Of a DNA stretch of 27,811 nucleotides, positions 9,171-20,262 are shown piece after piece; the stretch's first letter is position 1; every line of letters starts with the position of its first letter. The notes beneath the pieces were generated by a model. The model did no database searches. It was given only the letters and a program-made list of their open reading frames with translations, and had not been told where the DNA came from. Source of the stretch: Gnetum montanum (lineage: Eukaryota; Streptophyta; Gnetopsida; Gnetales; Gnetaceae); the NCBI GenBank assembly GCA_015680685.1, contig MNCI01014642.1:103957-131767 (forward strand), written 5' to 3'. The position numbers and the translations under genes are program-made.

Positions 9171-11280
9171 AGCTAGAAGGAACTAACACTTGGATATTAG
9201 AGATAGATTTTTGTACAATTACATTTTAAGTTGAAACTTGATTCTGCTCATTTACTTCTATTTAGTGAGTTAACTTTATTTTTCTACTTTATCATAGTTG
9301 CTTAGCTAGTAGTCAAGATTATAGTATGTCTTGCAGCTTGTTTCTTGAAATTGTTTAATTACTTGTTTGAGCCAAGGATTTAGAAATTTTTGATATTATT
9401 GATGGATTTAAACAACATTTTCCAAAGTATTTACTCATGTCAATGGTAGCTTATCTTCAATGTTTAATATTTTATTTAATTTTACTATTTTATTTTTATA
9501 AATCCATTGAATCTTGCTCTATTTATAGTTTTTCTCATGGAACTTTTTCTCTAGAAGAGATTGGTGATATATCTATTGAATTTCACTTAACCATTAAACA
9601 AAACAATGATTAGTACATGTAGCATATGATCAAGATTGCATAGACTAAGTAGCTCTAATATAGGTGGAAATTTATTTACCTACAAAAGCAAGTATAAGAG
9701 ATGAATCTTCTCATAAAATTACAATTTTCTATCAAGCTCAAAAAATAAAATATTCTGAAATTTATACTAAATATTAGTTCAAAAAACATAGTTCTCTACA
9801 ACCACTAAGTTTATTTGAAGGAATCTAGGCCTTGATGTTTCTAGAAACTAGCAAATACATAAACATGAGTTTTTGAAAGAGCTTTCAGTCTTGTGATTAT
9901 CATTGCAATGAGGAGACAAATGTTGACATTACTTTCTTGTCACTAGGAAAGGAATAAATTATCAATGGTAGCCCTAAGTTTATGCCAACTTATACAAACA
10001 AAAAACATATGACTGTAAAAATATATCAAAATAAAATGATGATGATGATGAAGGAAGACAACAAATAATCCAACAAGTCCAAATGACTAAAATATTCAAC
10101 ATGGTTTAACAATAAACTCAAAGATCATTTCTAGGAACCTACTAATCTCGAAAGTAGTCCATTGGTATCAAACATTATCCAAGAATGTCAACAATGTTAA
10201 ACTAACTTCAAACTATAAGAATATATTGGAAATAGAAAATAGTCAAAACCATAACTTCATTATGGTTTATGATGGTTGACCATAGTCTTGCTACAATCTA
10301 GTTATGACTTGTGATTTACATAGAGTTTTAAATTTATTTGTTAAATAAAGAGAATAATACTTTTTCTCTAATAACATCTTGATCATGACTTGAGGTCTTA
10401 GAAAATTACCTAACCTTGATTCGTGGTTGGTCACAAGTGATCTAAAATATCTTAGAATTACACAAATATTATGAAATAATTATCTATAAATTCACTCTAA
10501 CTTGTGGTGGAATACCATGACTAGTTTATGAGTAGTGGTATTATAAGTTTCGCAACCTAAAATAAAAAATGTAATTCTAAATATATAGGCTAATCATTAT
10601 CTTATAATAATTCATGTTAGAAGATCATGATCTAACCACTACTCATGATCTATATTAATAATTTCACCAACGATGTATGGTTAAACTATGGTTTTGGCAC
10701 AAATCTAAGATGGAAGAACATTTATATAAAACAACAACCAATAATTCTAGAATAGACAGGGAATAAAGATAAGAAGTCATACACCTCCTAATTAAGGATA
10801 AATGCACAAAATAATAGATGCTATGGAAAAGGATTCAAACAATTAGAAATCATAAAATTTTAATAAAATACTAAAAAATTGAAATTCAACAAAATAAACA
10901 AAACCTATATGGATTTGAGACAAGATGAATATTATGGTAAAAAAAAATAATATATGTACGTATAGTACTCATGATTAAAATGGTTATAATATTAAATTCT
11001 TCAAAATCTCAATTTTTATAATATCATTAAAAATTAGCAAATTTAGTAACATAGATAATGCATTTACTATATAAAACTTTGATGTTTCTAAAAAGTAAGT
11101 CCCAACCTATATATTAATTACATATGAATTGTAAGATTTCAAAAAAAATCAAATCATGCTACTAATTTACAAAACTTGAGAAGATTGAATAAATCATGAG
11201 AAAATTTCAAGAAGCATCACCCAAATATTAAGAAGCATAAAGTTAAGAGGAACATGCATGAACTCACTTAGACACATACC
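9171..11280. other. No recognisable gene, AT-rich
   Basis: About 2.1 kb of A/T-rich sequence with stops in all frames. The only repeat I note is a short ATG microsatellite near 10038-10050. Confidence 0.45.
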
Positions 11281-11529
11281 AAAACCATTAGTCCTTGTAC
11301 CAAAACCATGCCACATACCATTCTACGATGTGGCTACTCCATTGTGTTTTTCATTTTCTTTGTAATTTTCATCATGTTTTTTGATGTCATGTAAGCCATT
11401 TTTGTCACCACCTATGCTACCATCACCACCGTCATTGCCTATGCTACTATCACTGCCTCCTCATCTAGCATCACTGGAAAATTCATCACAATTTTTGGCC
11501 ATCAATGATACCCATGGGAACCAACAACA

Positions 11530-11889
11530 CCATCGATAAATACCCCTTCCAACACTTTGCAGGCACTAATGGTGCCATTCATAAAGGTTCCATCTAGCAC
11601 TTCACAAGCACTGATGGCACCATTCATAAAGGCCCCCTCCAGCGTTCCATGAGCATTGATGATGCCATTCATAAAGGCCCCATCTTGTGCTCGTAGGGTA
11701 CCAATAGCACCATTCATAAAGGTCCCTTTTGGTGCTCCATGAGCACTAATGATGCCATCCATAAAGGAATCCTTTGGCACTCCATGGAAACCAATGGTGC
11801 TGCCCATAAACACCCACTCTAGTGCTTCACGGGCACCAATGGCATCATTGATAATAGCCTTGTTTGGAATCCTTCAATGCCAAAAATCC
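11530..11889. repeat. 45-bp tandem array, 8 copies
   Basis: Units start every 45 bp from 11530 (11575, 11620, 11665, 11710, 11755, 11800, 11845). Most begin CCATTCATAAAGG. The period is a multiple of three, so the minus strand stays open (11813-11502) and reads as repeated FMNG peptides, but nothing else supports a protein. Confidence 0.9.
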
Positions 11890-11922
11890 TCACCACAAAT
11901 GTTGAATTTTGTAGAGTGCCAC

Positions 11923-12085
11923 AAGCCATGTAGGCCCTACTAGGATCACATCGATCCTTTGTGTGAGCTAGGTAGGCCCCTCTCGGGGTTATGCAGGCCC
12001 TAACATAAGCCATGTGGACCCCTACATAGGGTGCGTAGCCCATGTCCAAGCTATTTTGGCCCTCTAAGAGTCATGCAGTAGAGGA
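11923..12085. repeat. 21-bp tandem array, left arm
   Basis: About seven to eight diverged units of 21 bp (one of 23), with a pattern near GCCATGTRGRCCCCTACATAG. Clear units are at about 11988-12008, 12009-12029 and 12030-12050. A 21-bp array sits at the matching place in the right arm (19881-20027). Confidence 0.7.
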
Positions 12086-13153
12086 AAAGTGCTACCACAA
12101 TGAAATGATCTATACCACTAGACCAAATCATTGCATTGAATGACTTTGCTTACACCCACCACTATCAATCCCCTTCAGATGCTACCACTAGCATGCCACC
12201 ATGGCCATTGCTACCATCTTCCTTGCCTACTACATAATGGAGAAATTCTCCATCAATAGAAGAGTCTAATTTTTTGTTAACTAATGGAAAATTTAAAATT
12301 CCTGTCAACTGGGAGAAAATTTAAAATATTCATTCTCAAATCGTTAGTTTAGATTAAGAACACACAAAAATAAATTTCAAAAATAGAATTTGGTGCATTT
12401 GTGACATGTGAAATAAAAATTCCATAATTAAGCATGCTAGTCCTTGAGTAGAACTGGCATGGGTGACCTCTTGAGAAGTCGCATTTTTCGTGCCAAATAT
12501 TTTGGACTACTAAACCCATAACTTTTGATTTTGGAAGTCTTTTGTAGTGAATGAAGAGTTGTTTCTTATAGATTTTAACCTTTTAGAAATAATGGTAAAG
12601 TCAGATATGCCTCATGAAAACTCAAAACTTAGTTTTTCATCCCTTGCCCAACATAGTATCTCAACATCCTCAGAATCTTAATTTTACCATAACTTAAGCA
12701 TACAATGTTCTTTTTTAAACATATGAATAGTCATTTCAGCATTTTTCACCCTTCTAAACCCAATGGTAAGGTCATATTTATCATCTAGGTATTTGATAAT
12801 TTAATGATATCATGAAATGCACCTTAAAAGTCAACAAGATAAGGATAACTAATCACGTCTTGTTTGGACTAACAAATTAAACCTTTTTGGGCCTTGAGAT
12901 CAAGTGCTTAATCTCTGCTTGTAGTCGTAAGATATTTATGGCATGTCATTAGTTACACTATTGGAGTTAATATCTTAAAGAAGGGTAGAAAGGTTAATAA
13001 GAATTGGATAATGTAGTAAATTAGTTAATGAGTCGATGTATCAATCTAGTTGATGTATTAGTTGGAGAATCAGATGATAAAATAGAAAGGCCTTCAATGA
13101 TTAAGAAGATGTATATTAATTTGTCTTGCAATAAAAAATTATGGTAGGAAAGC

Positions 13154-14346
13154 ATGGAGACTCAAAATTATGTTTTGATAAGGTGTATGGTACCCATGAA
13201 GAGAAATGGTCCAATAGAGAATCTAATAATGAGAATGAAAGTTGCAACACACAATGTTCTTGCAAGATCCATAGCATGTGAGAATCAACAATTGCTATGT
13301 CCACCATGGGCTTTGAACTACCAAGAGTATCAATATCCACACATTTTAGTAGCATTACAAGATTTGGATGCTAATGTTTTATGCCTACAAGAATTTTTGC
13401 CATGGTAGTTTCTATACCAATTCTAATCAAACTTGGAAAAGATGAAATACATAGGTAATTATGAGTAAAAATGTTCTTCTATAACCTCTTCTTTTGAGCC
13501 ATATAGATTAGCCTTTTGTAGAAATCACAAAATGGATGGTTGTGTGATCTTTTATAAAGAATCCAAGTTTGAATTAGAACAAAGATTTGAATGGAGTTTA
13601 GGAAATATGATTTTCAAAATTCCAATAGCTAAAACCATAGAAAAGAAAAAAAAATCAAGATTTTCAAAAAATCACATAGCCTTGGTAGTAATTCTAAAAA
13701 TCTAGTTATCAAGAAGATGTGTATGTGTAGTTACCGCACATTTAATTATCAAATCAACATGTCCAAATGTCAGATTATGTCAAGGAGCACACTTGATTAA
13801 GTAAAAATAAGAAAGTTTAAACAATAAGTTATTCCAAAGCTATTCTAATCCAGTGCCATTTTTTCTTTATGGAGACTTCAATGCAAAAGTTGGAACTAGT
13901 GTTTATCAATTTTTAAAATATGGATGTTTAAAAGAATTCTTAGAAGATGAACCTAATTTGAAAAAGATATTTTCATTAATTTAGCATGAATTTCCATTGG
14001 TTAATGCATATTCTACTTACTTTGAATCTTCACTAGATAAATTAGATTCTAGAATTCAAGAACAGATGATGTTGATGGATAGTGCTCATCAAGAACCACA
14101 GTTTAGTAATTACTCTACTATGATTAATGAGGATGGATTAACAATATTCTTCATTAAAACCCTAGATTATATTTTGCACGATGTCAATTGTTCCAAGTTA
14201 ACAAGTTACTAGAGTTGATTTCTAAAGAAGAAGTGGAGAAGAATCAAGATCAATCCCTTCCATCTTGAACAAGACCATCTGATCATATACCATTTATGGT
14301 AGAATTACGATTACTTCCATCAGTTTATAAGGTTGATCAATATTAG
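13154..14346 (+). pseudogene. CCR4-type deadenylase (EEP nuclease) pseudogene, left copy
   Basis: CCR4 is the Mg-dependent poly(A) nuclease of the CCR4-NOT complex and shortens mRNA tails in the cytoplasm. The family landmarks appear in order: KVATHNVLA, CPPWAL and LCLQE (catalytic Glu at 13391-13393); DGCVIFYKESKFEL; the H-L strand and NVRLCQG; YGDFNAK (13868-13888, catalytic Asp and Asn kept); SNYSTMINEDG with TLDYILHD; and PSDHIPFMVEL (SDH at 14278-14286). That is the whole nuclease domain in about 1.2 kb with no visible introns, which suggests a copied mRNA. The leucine-rich repeats of some CCR4 proteins are absent. It is broken by several stops (after LPW near 13406, near 13984, a TGA at 14266-14268) and shifts of frame. 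Membership of the CCR4/Angel/Nocturnin group is fairly sure; the exact subfamily is not. Confidence 0.78.
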
Positions 14347-14753
14347 GAAGTATCTCACTCTTACTATTATTGATAAATATTATTAGTTACTTTATTTTTT
14401 AATTTATATTTTAATTGGATAACTAAAATATCTAAGGTAATGAAAGTTGGAAATAAAGGATTTACCCTACCTTCACTTGGATAACTATATCTGAGTTGCA
14501 CTTTCTATGGCCGCAGTCAGGACTAGTGATTGGTGTTGGTAGATCTTTAATTCACCTCTTTTCATTATCTTAGAAAATGAAATATTAAGAAAGTAATATT
14601 TGATTTTCTATATATTTTTCTCACATATATCTTGTTTGCAGAATAAGCAAGAGACAACTTTAAGTTCAAAATAGAAATTAAATTATGAGCATAGAAGCAT
14701 TGGCACTAGGAAAAAGATAGTGCACATGGACTTATTTAAGGATGAACAAAACC

Positions 14754-14766
14754 TAAGGGGGGTAGA
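14754..14766 (+). other. Polypurine tract, left arm
   Basis: TAAGGGGGGTAGA directly precedes a TGT that begins LTR-like sequence at 14768. The inverted arm has CCTAAGGGGAATAT at the equivalent place. Confidence 0.6.
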
Positions 14767-14767
14767 T

Positions 14768-15209
14768 TGTAATATTTCCATTTCTAAATGACACTACTTT
14801 ATAATGAATATTGTGCCTCTTCATAACAGGTGTTATAATTATCATAACAAAACTTGAAAGGGCATGTTGTAATTGAGACCTAAAAGAGCATATTGTGATA
14901 ATGGATGTGTCTCTCGAGGTGACCTAAGGAATTTATACCCAAGCTTACAAGTGGTGCTAACATGAAGTGGCAAAGCCAGTACAAGCATGTCACAGGAGCT
15001 AGGTGAAGAGGAACAAGAAGAGGACTGGCCATTCCTTCTGGCCAATAATAGGCCTAACTATTATGGTAGTGCTGGATTGGCTCTTAGGGATAGATGCTGA
15101 AGGAATCAAACCTCAAGAAACACTCTCAAAGCATGATCTAGATACACTATTCCATATCAATAAAGCATTCGTTTCTTTCTCCTTCTACATTTTTCCTATT
15201 ATTTGTGCA
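14768..15209 (+). mobile_element. 3' LTR of the left-arm element
   Basis: It starts TGTAATATTTCC right after the polypurine tract. It contains an AATAAA signal near 15160, followed by a T/C-rich stretch, as in plant LTR R-U5 regions. It aligns in inverted orientation with 16638-17131. The inner end is CA at 15189 or, more likely, 15209. An alternative reading as a 5' LTR, with the copia fragment as its body, is less likely because of the polypurine tract. Confidence 0.6.
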
Positions 15210-15239
15210 TATGTTATCTATCTTTCATAACTTGAATCC

Positions 15240-16503
15240 AAAAATTTTAAAGAATTAGAAATAGAGGAAGGATGGATTTCATCCATGCAAGAACTGAATC
15301 AATTCACTAGAAATAATGTTTGGGAATTAACTCTTAAACTTGATCACAAATAGATTATTTAAATAAAATGGATTTATAGAAAAAAGAGAGATGAAAATAA
15401 CAACATTATTAAGAATAAAGCTAGGTTGATTACCAAAGGATACAATCAATAAGAGGAAATTGGTTTTGATGAAGCTTTTGCTCTTATGATCAAAATTGAT
15501 TCAATCAAACTTATTTTAGCCTATGGAAGTATTAAAAACATCAAACTCTACCAAATAGTTATGAAGAGTGCCTTTTTAAATGGAACTATTCATGAGGAAC
15601 TATATGTTGAGAAACCTAAAGGATTTTTGGATCTCGTTCATCCAAATTATGTTTTAAAATTAAAGTGGACTCTCTATGGGCTCAAACAAGCCCCTTGAAC
15701 TTGGTATGATAGAGTCTGACATCATCTCATATCTAATGGTTTTAAGAGACATAGGGTAGATGTTACTTTATTTCTTAAATTTGAAAGAAAAGATTTACTT
15801 ATTGTGTAAATTTATGTTGATGATATTATATTTGGAGCTACCAATGACATTTTATGCAAGAAATGTTTAGATCTTATGCAAAAAAAAATTTAAAATAAGA
15901 AGGATTGGAGAACTCAACAACTTCCTTGGATTTCAAATCAGTCAAACTAAAGGTGGAACCTTCATTTTTCAAACAAAATACATTAAATATCTATTACAAA
16001 GATTCAATTTAGCTAATGTAAAACTAAAAGCAAAATTTATGGCTATAAATTTTAAGCTTAACAAAGTTGAGTAAGGAAAATTTGTTGATATCAAGATTTA
16101 TATATGTATGATTGGTAGCTTACTTTATTTAGCCACTAGTAGGTCTAACATTGCTTTAAATATTGGAATATGTACCAAGTATCAAGCTAATCCAAAGGAA
16201 TCACATCTAAAAGCTATTAAACAAAATTTTCATTATTTAAAAGGTACTATTGACTAGGAACTTTGGTATTAAAAGGGATCCTCACTTAATCTTGTTGAGT
16301 ATTATGATGCAAATTGGGTAGGCTATACAGATGATCGTTAGAGCACAAGTCAAAAGTGCTTCATTATAGGAAAAAGTCTCGTGCCTTGGGAAAAAAAAAA
16401 CATAGACATCTATAACTCTTTCTATAGTAGAAGAAAAATATTTAAGTTAGGAATTGTTGTGCATAAATTTTATGAATGAAGAAAAATGTTAAGGATCAAG
16501 GTG
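15240..16503 (+). pseudogene. SIRE-like Ty1/copia RT and RNase H fragment
   Basis: Reverse transcriptase and RNase H copy element RNA to DNA. In order: a WISSMQELNQF start; ARLITKGYNQ; KSAFLNGTIHEELYVEKP; LYGLKQAP (15486-15698 is the longest clean stretch); IYVDDIIFGATN with the YVDD active site at about 15812-15823; NFLGFQIS; MIGSLLYLATSRS; NPKESHLKAIK; YYDANWVGYTDD of the RNase H domain; and a trace of CCAQIL near the end. Phrases such as IFGATN and the NPKESH block match the SIRE/Maximus-like lineages. There are many stops and shifts. Gag, protease and integrase are missing, as is the end of RNase H. It lies in the loop between the two inverted arms. Confidence 0.88.
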
Positions 16504-16637
16504 TCCAATTAAATTACACCCTTATTATAACATGTTGTCCCTGGAAGTTATGGAAAACATCAAATATATGATATATTAGACATTATGCGTACGAAGAAAA
16601 TATACCAAATGTGAAATATGTGTGATATTTGAAATTA
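16504..16637. other. Junction of copia fragment and right arm
   Basis: About 130 bp of AT-rich sequence that matches neither the copia domain nor the left arm. It may hold the original junction. Confidence 0.4.
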
Positions 16638-17131
16638 TGTATAAAGGAAATAATAGTAAAAATGCAGAAAGAGAAATAAAAGGATGCTTTATTTATATGG
16701 AATAACATATTTGGATCATGATTTGAGAGTGTTCCTTGGGATTTTCTTCTTTTGGTATCTATCCCTTAGAGGCAATCTAGCACTACCACCGCAATTAGGC
16801 TTATAACCGTATCAGAAGAAACAGTGAGTCCACTTCCTATTTTTACTTCACCCAATGTCCCGTGACTTTCTTGTAATAGCTCTACCACTCCATGACTTAC
16901 TTGTACCGACTCCATCATTCCATGCTAGCATGACCTCTAACCATAGGTATAAATGCCTTATGTCAAACCCCAAAAGGTTACCTTCAGAGACATGTTCGTT
17001 ATTACAACATGCCCTTTTGGGTCTCAATTACAACTACACTTTTGGGTTTTATTAAGATAACAATGACACTTGTTATGAAGAGACACCATCTTCATTAGGT
17101 AGCAACATCATTTGGGAATGGGGATGTGACA
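16638..17131 (-). mobile_element. 3' LTR of the right-arm element
   Basis: On the minus strand it begins TGTCACATCCCC at 17131 and has AATAAAGCAT near its end, as in the left copy. The inner end is TGTATAAAGG at 16638 or TGCAGAAAG at 16663 (plus-strand reading). It is slightly longer than the left LTR (about 494 against 442 bp). Confidence 0.6.
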
Positions 17132-17133
17132 AT

Positions 17134-17146
17134 ATATTCCCCTTAG
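17134..17146 (-). other. Polypurine tract, right arm
   Basis: CTAAGGGGAATAT on the minus strand, immediately before the LTR start; it corresponds to the tract at 14754-14766. Confidence 0.55.
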
Positions 17147-17570
17147 GTTTCATTTGTCCTTGAATGTATCCATGTTCTGTGTCTTTTTCTAGCTCCAATG
17201 CTTTCTTTCATGAGCCTATACTCCAATAATTTGATTTCTCCTGTGAACTTAAAGTTGTTTCTTGCTTATTCTGTAAACAAAATATTTTTGAGAAAAATTA
17301 TATGTAAAATTAAATATTACTTTCTTGATACTTAATTTTCTAAGATAATGATAAGAAGTGAAAAAATATACCAACTACCAATCACTAGTCCAAACTAGGG
17401 TCACACAATGTGCAACTCATATCTGGTTATCCAAGTGAAGGTAGGGAAAATTATTTATTCCCAACTTGCATTACCTTAGATATTTTATTAATCTAATTGA
17501 AATAGAAATTAAACGATAAAGAAAATAATAAGATCATCAAATAAAAGTAAGAGTGAGATACTTCTTGATC

Positions 17571-18726
17571 TTGATCAACCTTATGAATTGATGGGAGTAA
17601 TTGTAATTCTACCACAAGTGGTATATGATTGGATAGTCTTATTCAAGATGGAAAGGCTTGATCTTGATTCTTCTCAACTTCTTCTTTAGAAATCAACTCT
17701 AGTAACTTAGTAACTTGTAAGAATCTGACATCATATCAAATATAATTCAAAGTCTCAATGAAGAATGTTGTTAACCCGTCTTCATTAATCATTGCAGAGT
17801 AATTTGTAAACTATGATTCTTGATGAGTGCTATCCATCAACATCATCTATTCCTAAATTCTAGAATCTGATTCATCTACCAAAGATTCAAACTAAGTAGA
17901 ATATGCACTCGCTAATGGAAATTCATGCTGAATTGATGGAAACATCTTCTTCAAGTCAAGTTCATCTTCTAAATATTTTTTTTTATAGATCCATATTTTA
18001 AGAATTGATAAATGCTACTTCCAAATTTTGCATTAAAGTCTCTAGAAATAATAAATGGAATTGGATTAGTATAATTTAGCAGTAATTTATTCTTCAAACT
18101 TTCTTCTATTTTCTTAATCAAATATGCTCCTTGACATAGTCTAACATCTGAATATGTTGGTTTGGAAATCAAATGCATGGTAACCATGCATACACATCTT
18201 CCTAATAGATGAACTTTTAGAATCACTACTAAGGCTATGTGATTTTTCCAAAATTTTACTATTCCTTCTTTCCCATTGCTTAAAGTTCTAGAATTTCAAA
18301 AATCATATTTTCTAAACTCCATTCATATCTTTGTACCAATTCAAACTTGGCTTATTTATAAAAGATTACACAACCATCCATGTTGTGATTTCTAAAATAG
18401 GCTAATCTATATGGCTAAAAAGAAAAAAATTCCATAGGAACCTTTTTTCTTGTAAATAGCTCTGTATCCCGTCTTTTCCAAGTTTGGTTGAAATTGATAT
18501 AAAATTCCCATGGTAATATTTCTTGTAGACACAAGACATTAGCATCCAAATCTTCTAATTTTACTAAGATGTGTGGATATTGATATTCATGCCAATCTAA
18601 GGAACATGATGGACATAGTGGATGTTGTTTCTCACTTACTAATGATCTTGGAAGCATGTTGTATGTTGCAACTTTCATTTTCATTCTTGGATTCTTTTTT
18701 GAATCATTTCTCTTCATGAGTATCAT
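17571..18726 (-). pseudogene. CCR4-type deadenylase pseudogene, right copy
   Basis: This is the same gene fragment as the left copy, in the opposite orientation. The minus strand gives MKVATYNMLP, LDWHEYQYPH and LCLQE (catalytic Glu at 18522-18520), FTRKKVPMEF, a DGCVIF-like block near 18380, MHLISKPTYSDVRLCQGA, RDFNAK (18043-18026; Gly before the Asp changed to Arg), and a C-terminal block with LELISKEEVEKNQDQ. The catalytic SDH is SNH here (17633-17625), a G-to-A change. It keeps a longer clean N-terminal frame (18726-18415) than the left copy. Both copies share a TGA 12 nt before SDH/SNH (17645-17643 here). It is not expected to make an active nuclease. Confidence 0.76.
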
Positions 18727-19880
18727 ACTCCATGTTTTTTTTGAGTCTTCATGTTGTTTTTTCCCTATGTTTTGATTGTAGGATGGATTAATATACCCTT
18801 TTCTTGATGGTTGAAGATTGTTTTATTTCTTCAACTAATTCTCCAACTAACACATCAACTGATCATTAACTAATAGATCGACTGATAATCAACTACATCA
18901 ACTAAATACTACATTATCTATTTTTATAATTATATTATCTAATTTTAGTAATATTTAGTGACATCATATAATTTTAGTAATATGTAACTATATTATCTAA
19001 TTCTTGGTAGCCTTTCTACCCCACTTAAGAACATTGAATTTGGTAGTGTAATTAATGACATACCATAGTAATATTAAAACTATTTGCAAGGGTTATGCAC
19101 CAAATCTTAAGCCTAACATGTTGAATTTATGATATCATTGAATTATTCAATATCTAGATGATAAATCTGACCTCACCATTGAGTTCAATAGGGTAAAAAA
19201 TGTTGGAAATGACTATTCATATGTTGAAAATGGACATCATATGCTTGAGTGATGCCAAAATTAAATTTTTGAGGATCTCGAGGTGGTATATTGGGCAAGG
19301 AGTAAAAACTAACTTTTGGGGTTCCTTGGGATGGATCTAAGTTCACCATTATGTCTGTAAGGTTAAAAACTATTGGAAATGACTATTTATTTGCCAGAAA
19401 ATGCTTCTAAAATCAAAAGTTACAACTTCTAGAGTCTAAGTACTTTGGCATGAAAAATGAGACTTCCCGAGAGGTCACTCATCCCAATTCTACTCCAAAG
19501 TGAGCATGCTTAATTGTGGAATTTTTATATCTATTACTACCAACATACCAAATTCTAATTTTGGAAACTATTTTTGCACATATTTTTTTAAGTTAACCAT
19601 TTGATGACAAACTTTTGAAATTTTTTGTTAATTGACAAAAAGTTTAATTTTTTTGTCAAATGACAAAGAATTTACCATTTCATGTAGAACCATAGCAACA
19701 ACCATGGTGGCATGATAGCAGTGTCCTAAGTAGCTGTTGGGTGGCTGAGAGCTAGATGGCAATGAGGCAAGAAATATGAATGAGGTAAGTAATGTAGCAA
19801 ATGGAGGTGCATGTTGGCAACGATGGTGACATCAACGGTGGAGTTGGCAAGAAAGGGCTACATTGGGTGATGTAGCCCAG

Positions 19881-20027
19881 GCTTGTGTAGCTTGTCCTTG
19901 GGCTTGCACAACCCTATTGAGGACTTGCATAACCCTTCCTAAGGCTCACATGGCCCACCTTGAAGCATGAAAAAATCTCCACATGCACTACGTAGCCCCA
20001 AACGAGGCTAGCATGGCTTTCAAAATG
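19881..20027. repeat. 21-bp tandem array, right arm, 7 copies
   Basis: Seven exact 21-bp steps starting at 19881, 19902, 19923, 19944, 19965, 19986 and 20007. The units are diverged but share GCTTGCAYARCCC and GGCTYACATGGCCC patterns. It matches the left arm's array at 11923-12085 in position and, in reverse complement, in motif. Confidence 0.75.
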
Positions 20028-20061
20028 TGTTGGTGCTGGAGGGGAAGGTAATGATCTATGG

Positions 20062-20262
20062 TAGGAGAGGCAATGATTGGTGGCATAAGAGGCGATTATC
20101 AACGATGTTGCAGGTGATTTTTGGTGGTCCTAGAGGTAGTTATTGATGGTGCTAGAGGTAGTTATTGATAGTATTAGAGGTTATTATTGATGGTGTTGGA
20201 GGCAGTTATTAGTAGTGTTGGAGGTGGTTATCGGCAATGTTGATGGATAATAGTAGCACAGT
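20062..20262. repeat. 22-bp tandem array, about 9 copies
   Basis: Clean 22-bp units at 20131, 20153, 20175, 20197, 20219 and 20241, of the form TAGAGGTAGTTATTGATGGTGC, preceded by about three looser units from 20062. It occupies the place held by the 45-bp array in the left arm, but with a different unit. Confidence 0.85.

Larger units (their letters stand above)
11281..15209 (+). mobile_element. Left arm: LTR element carrying a CCR4-like retrocopy
   Basis: This arm is homologous, in inverted orientation, to the segment 16638-20262. From the outside in it has a 45-bp array, a 21-bp array, ~1 kb of AT-rich sequence, the CCR4-like pseudogene, a polypurine tract and an LTR. Exact anchors shared with the other arm include CATGCCACCATGG (12192-12204) and AATTAAGCATGCT (12426-12438). 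No gag or pol is visible, so if it is an LTR element it is non-autonomous. Its 5' LTR was not found, and the outer boundary is approximate. Confidence 0.65.
16638..20262 (-). mobile_element. Right arm: LTR element carrying a CCR4-like retrocopy
   Basis: This is the inverted counterpart of 11281-15209. Read on the minus strand it has a 22-bp array, a 21-bp array, AT-rich sequence, the CCR4-like pseudogene, a polypurine tract and an LTR, in the same order. Exact shared anchors are CCATGGTGGCATG (19702-19714), AGCATGCTTAATT (19503-19515) and a 17-bp match in the CCR4 region (18569-18585). The arms have diverged by substitutions and small indels. The outer boundary is approximate. Confidence 0.65.

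Noticed and set aside
11502-11813. Minus-strand protein with repeated FMNG peptides
   Set aside because: It is a by-product of a 45-bp tandem repeat, whose period keeps a frame open; no start context, domain or neighbour supports a gene.
15210-15222. Initiator-Met primer-binding site after the left LTR
   Set aside because: TGTTATCTATCT matches TGGTATCAGAGC at too few positions, and the polypurine tract on the other side indicates a 3' LTR.
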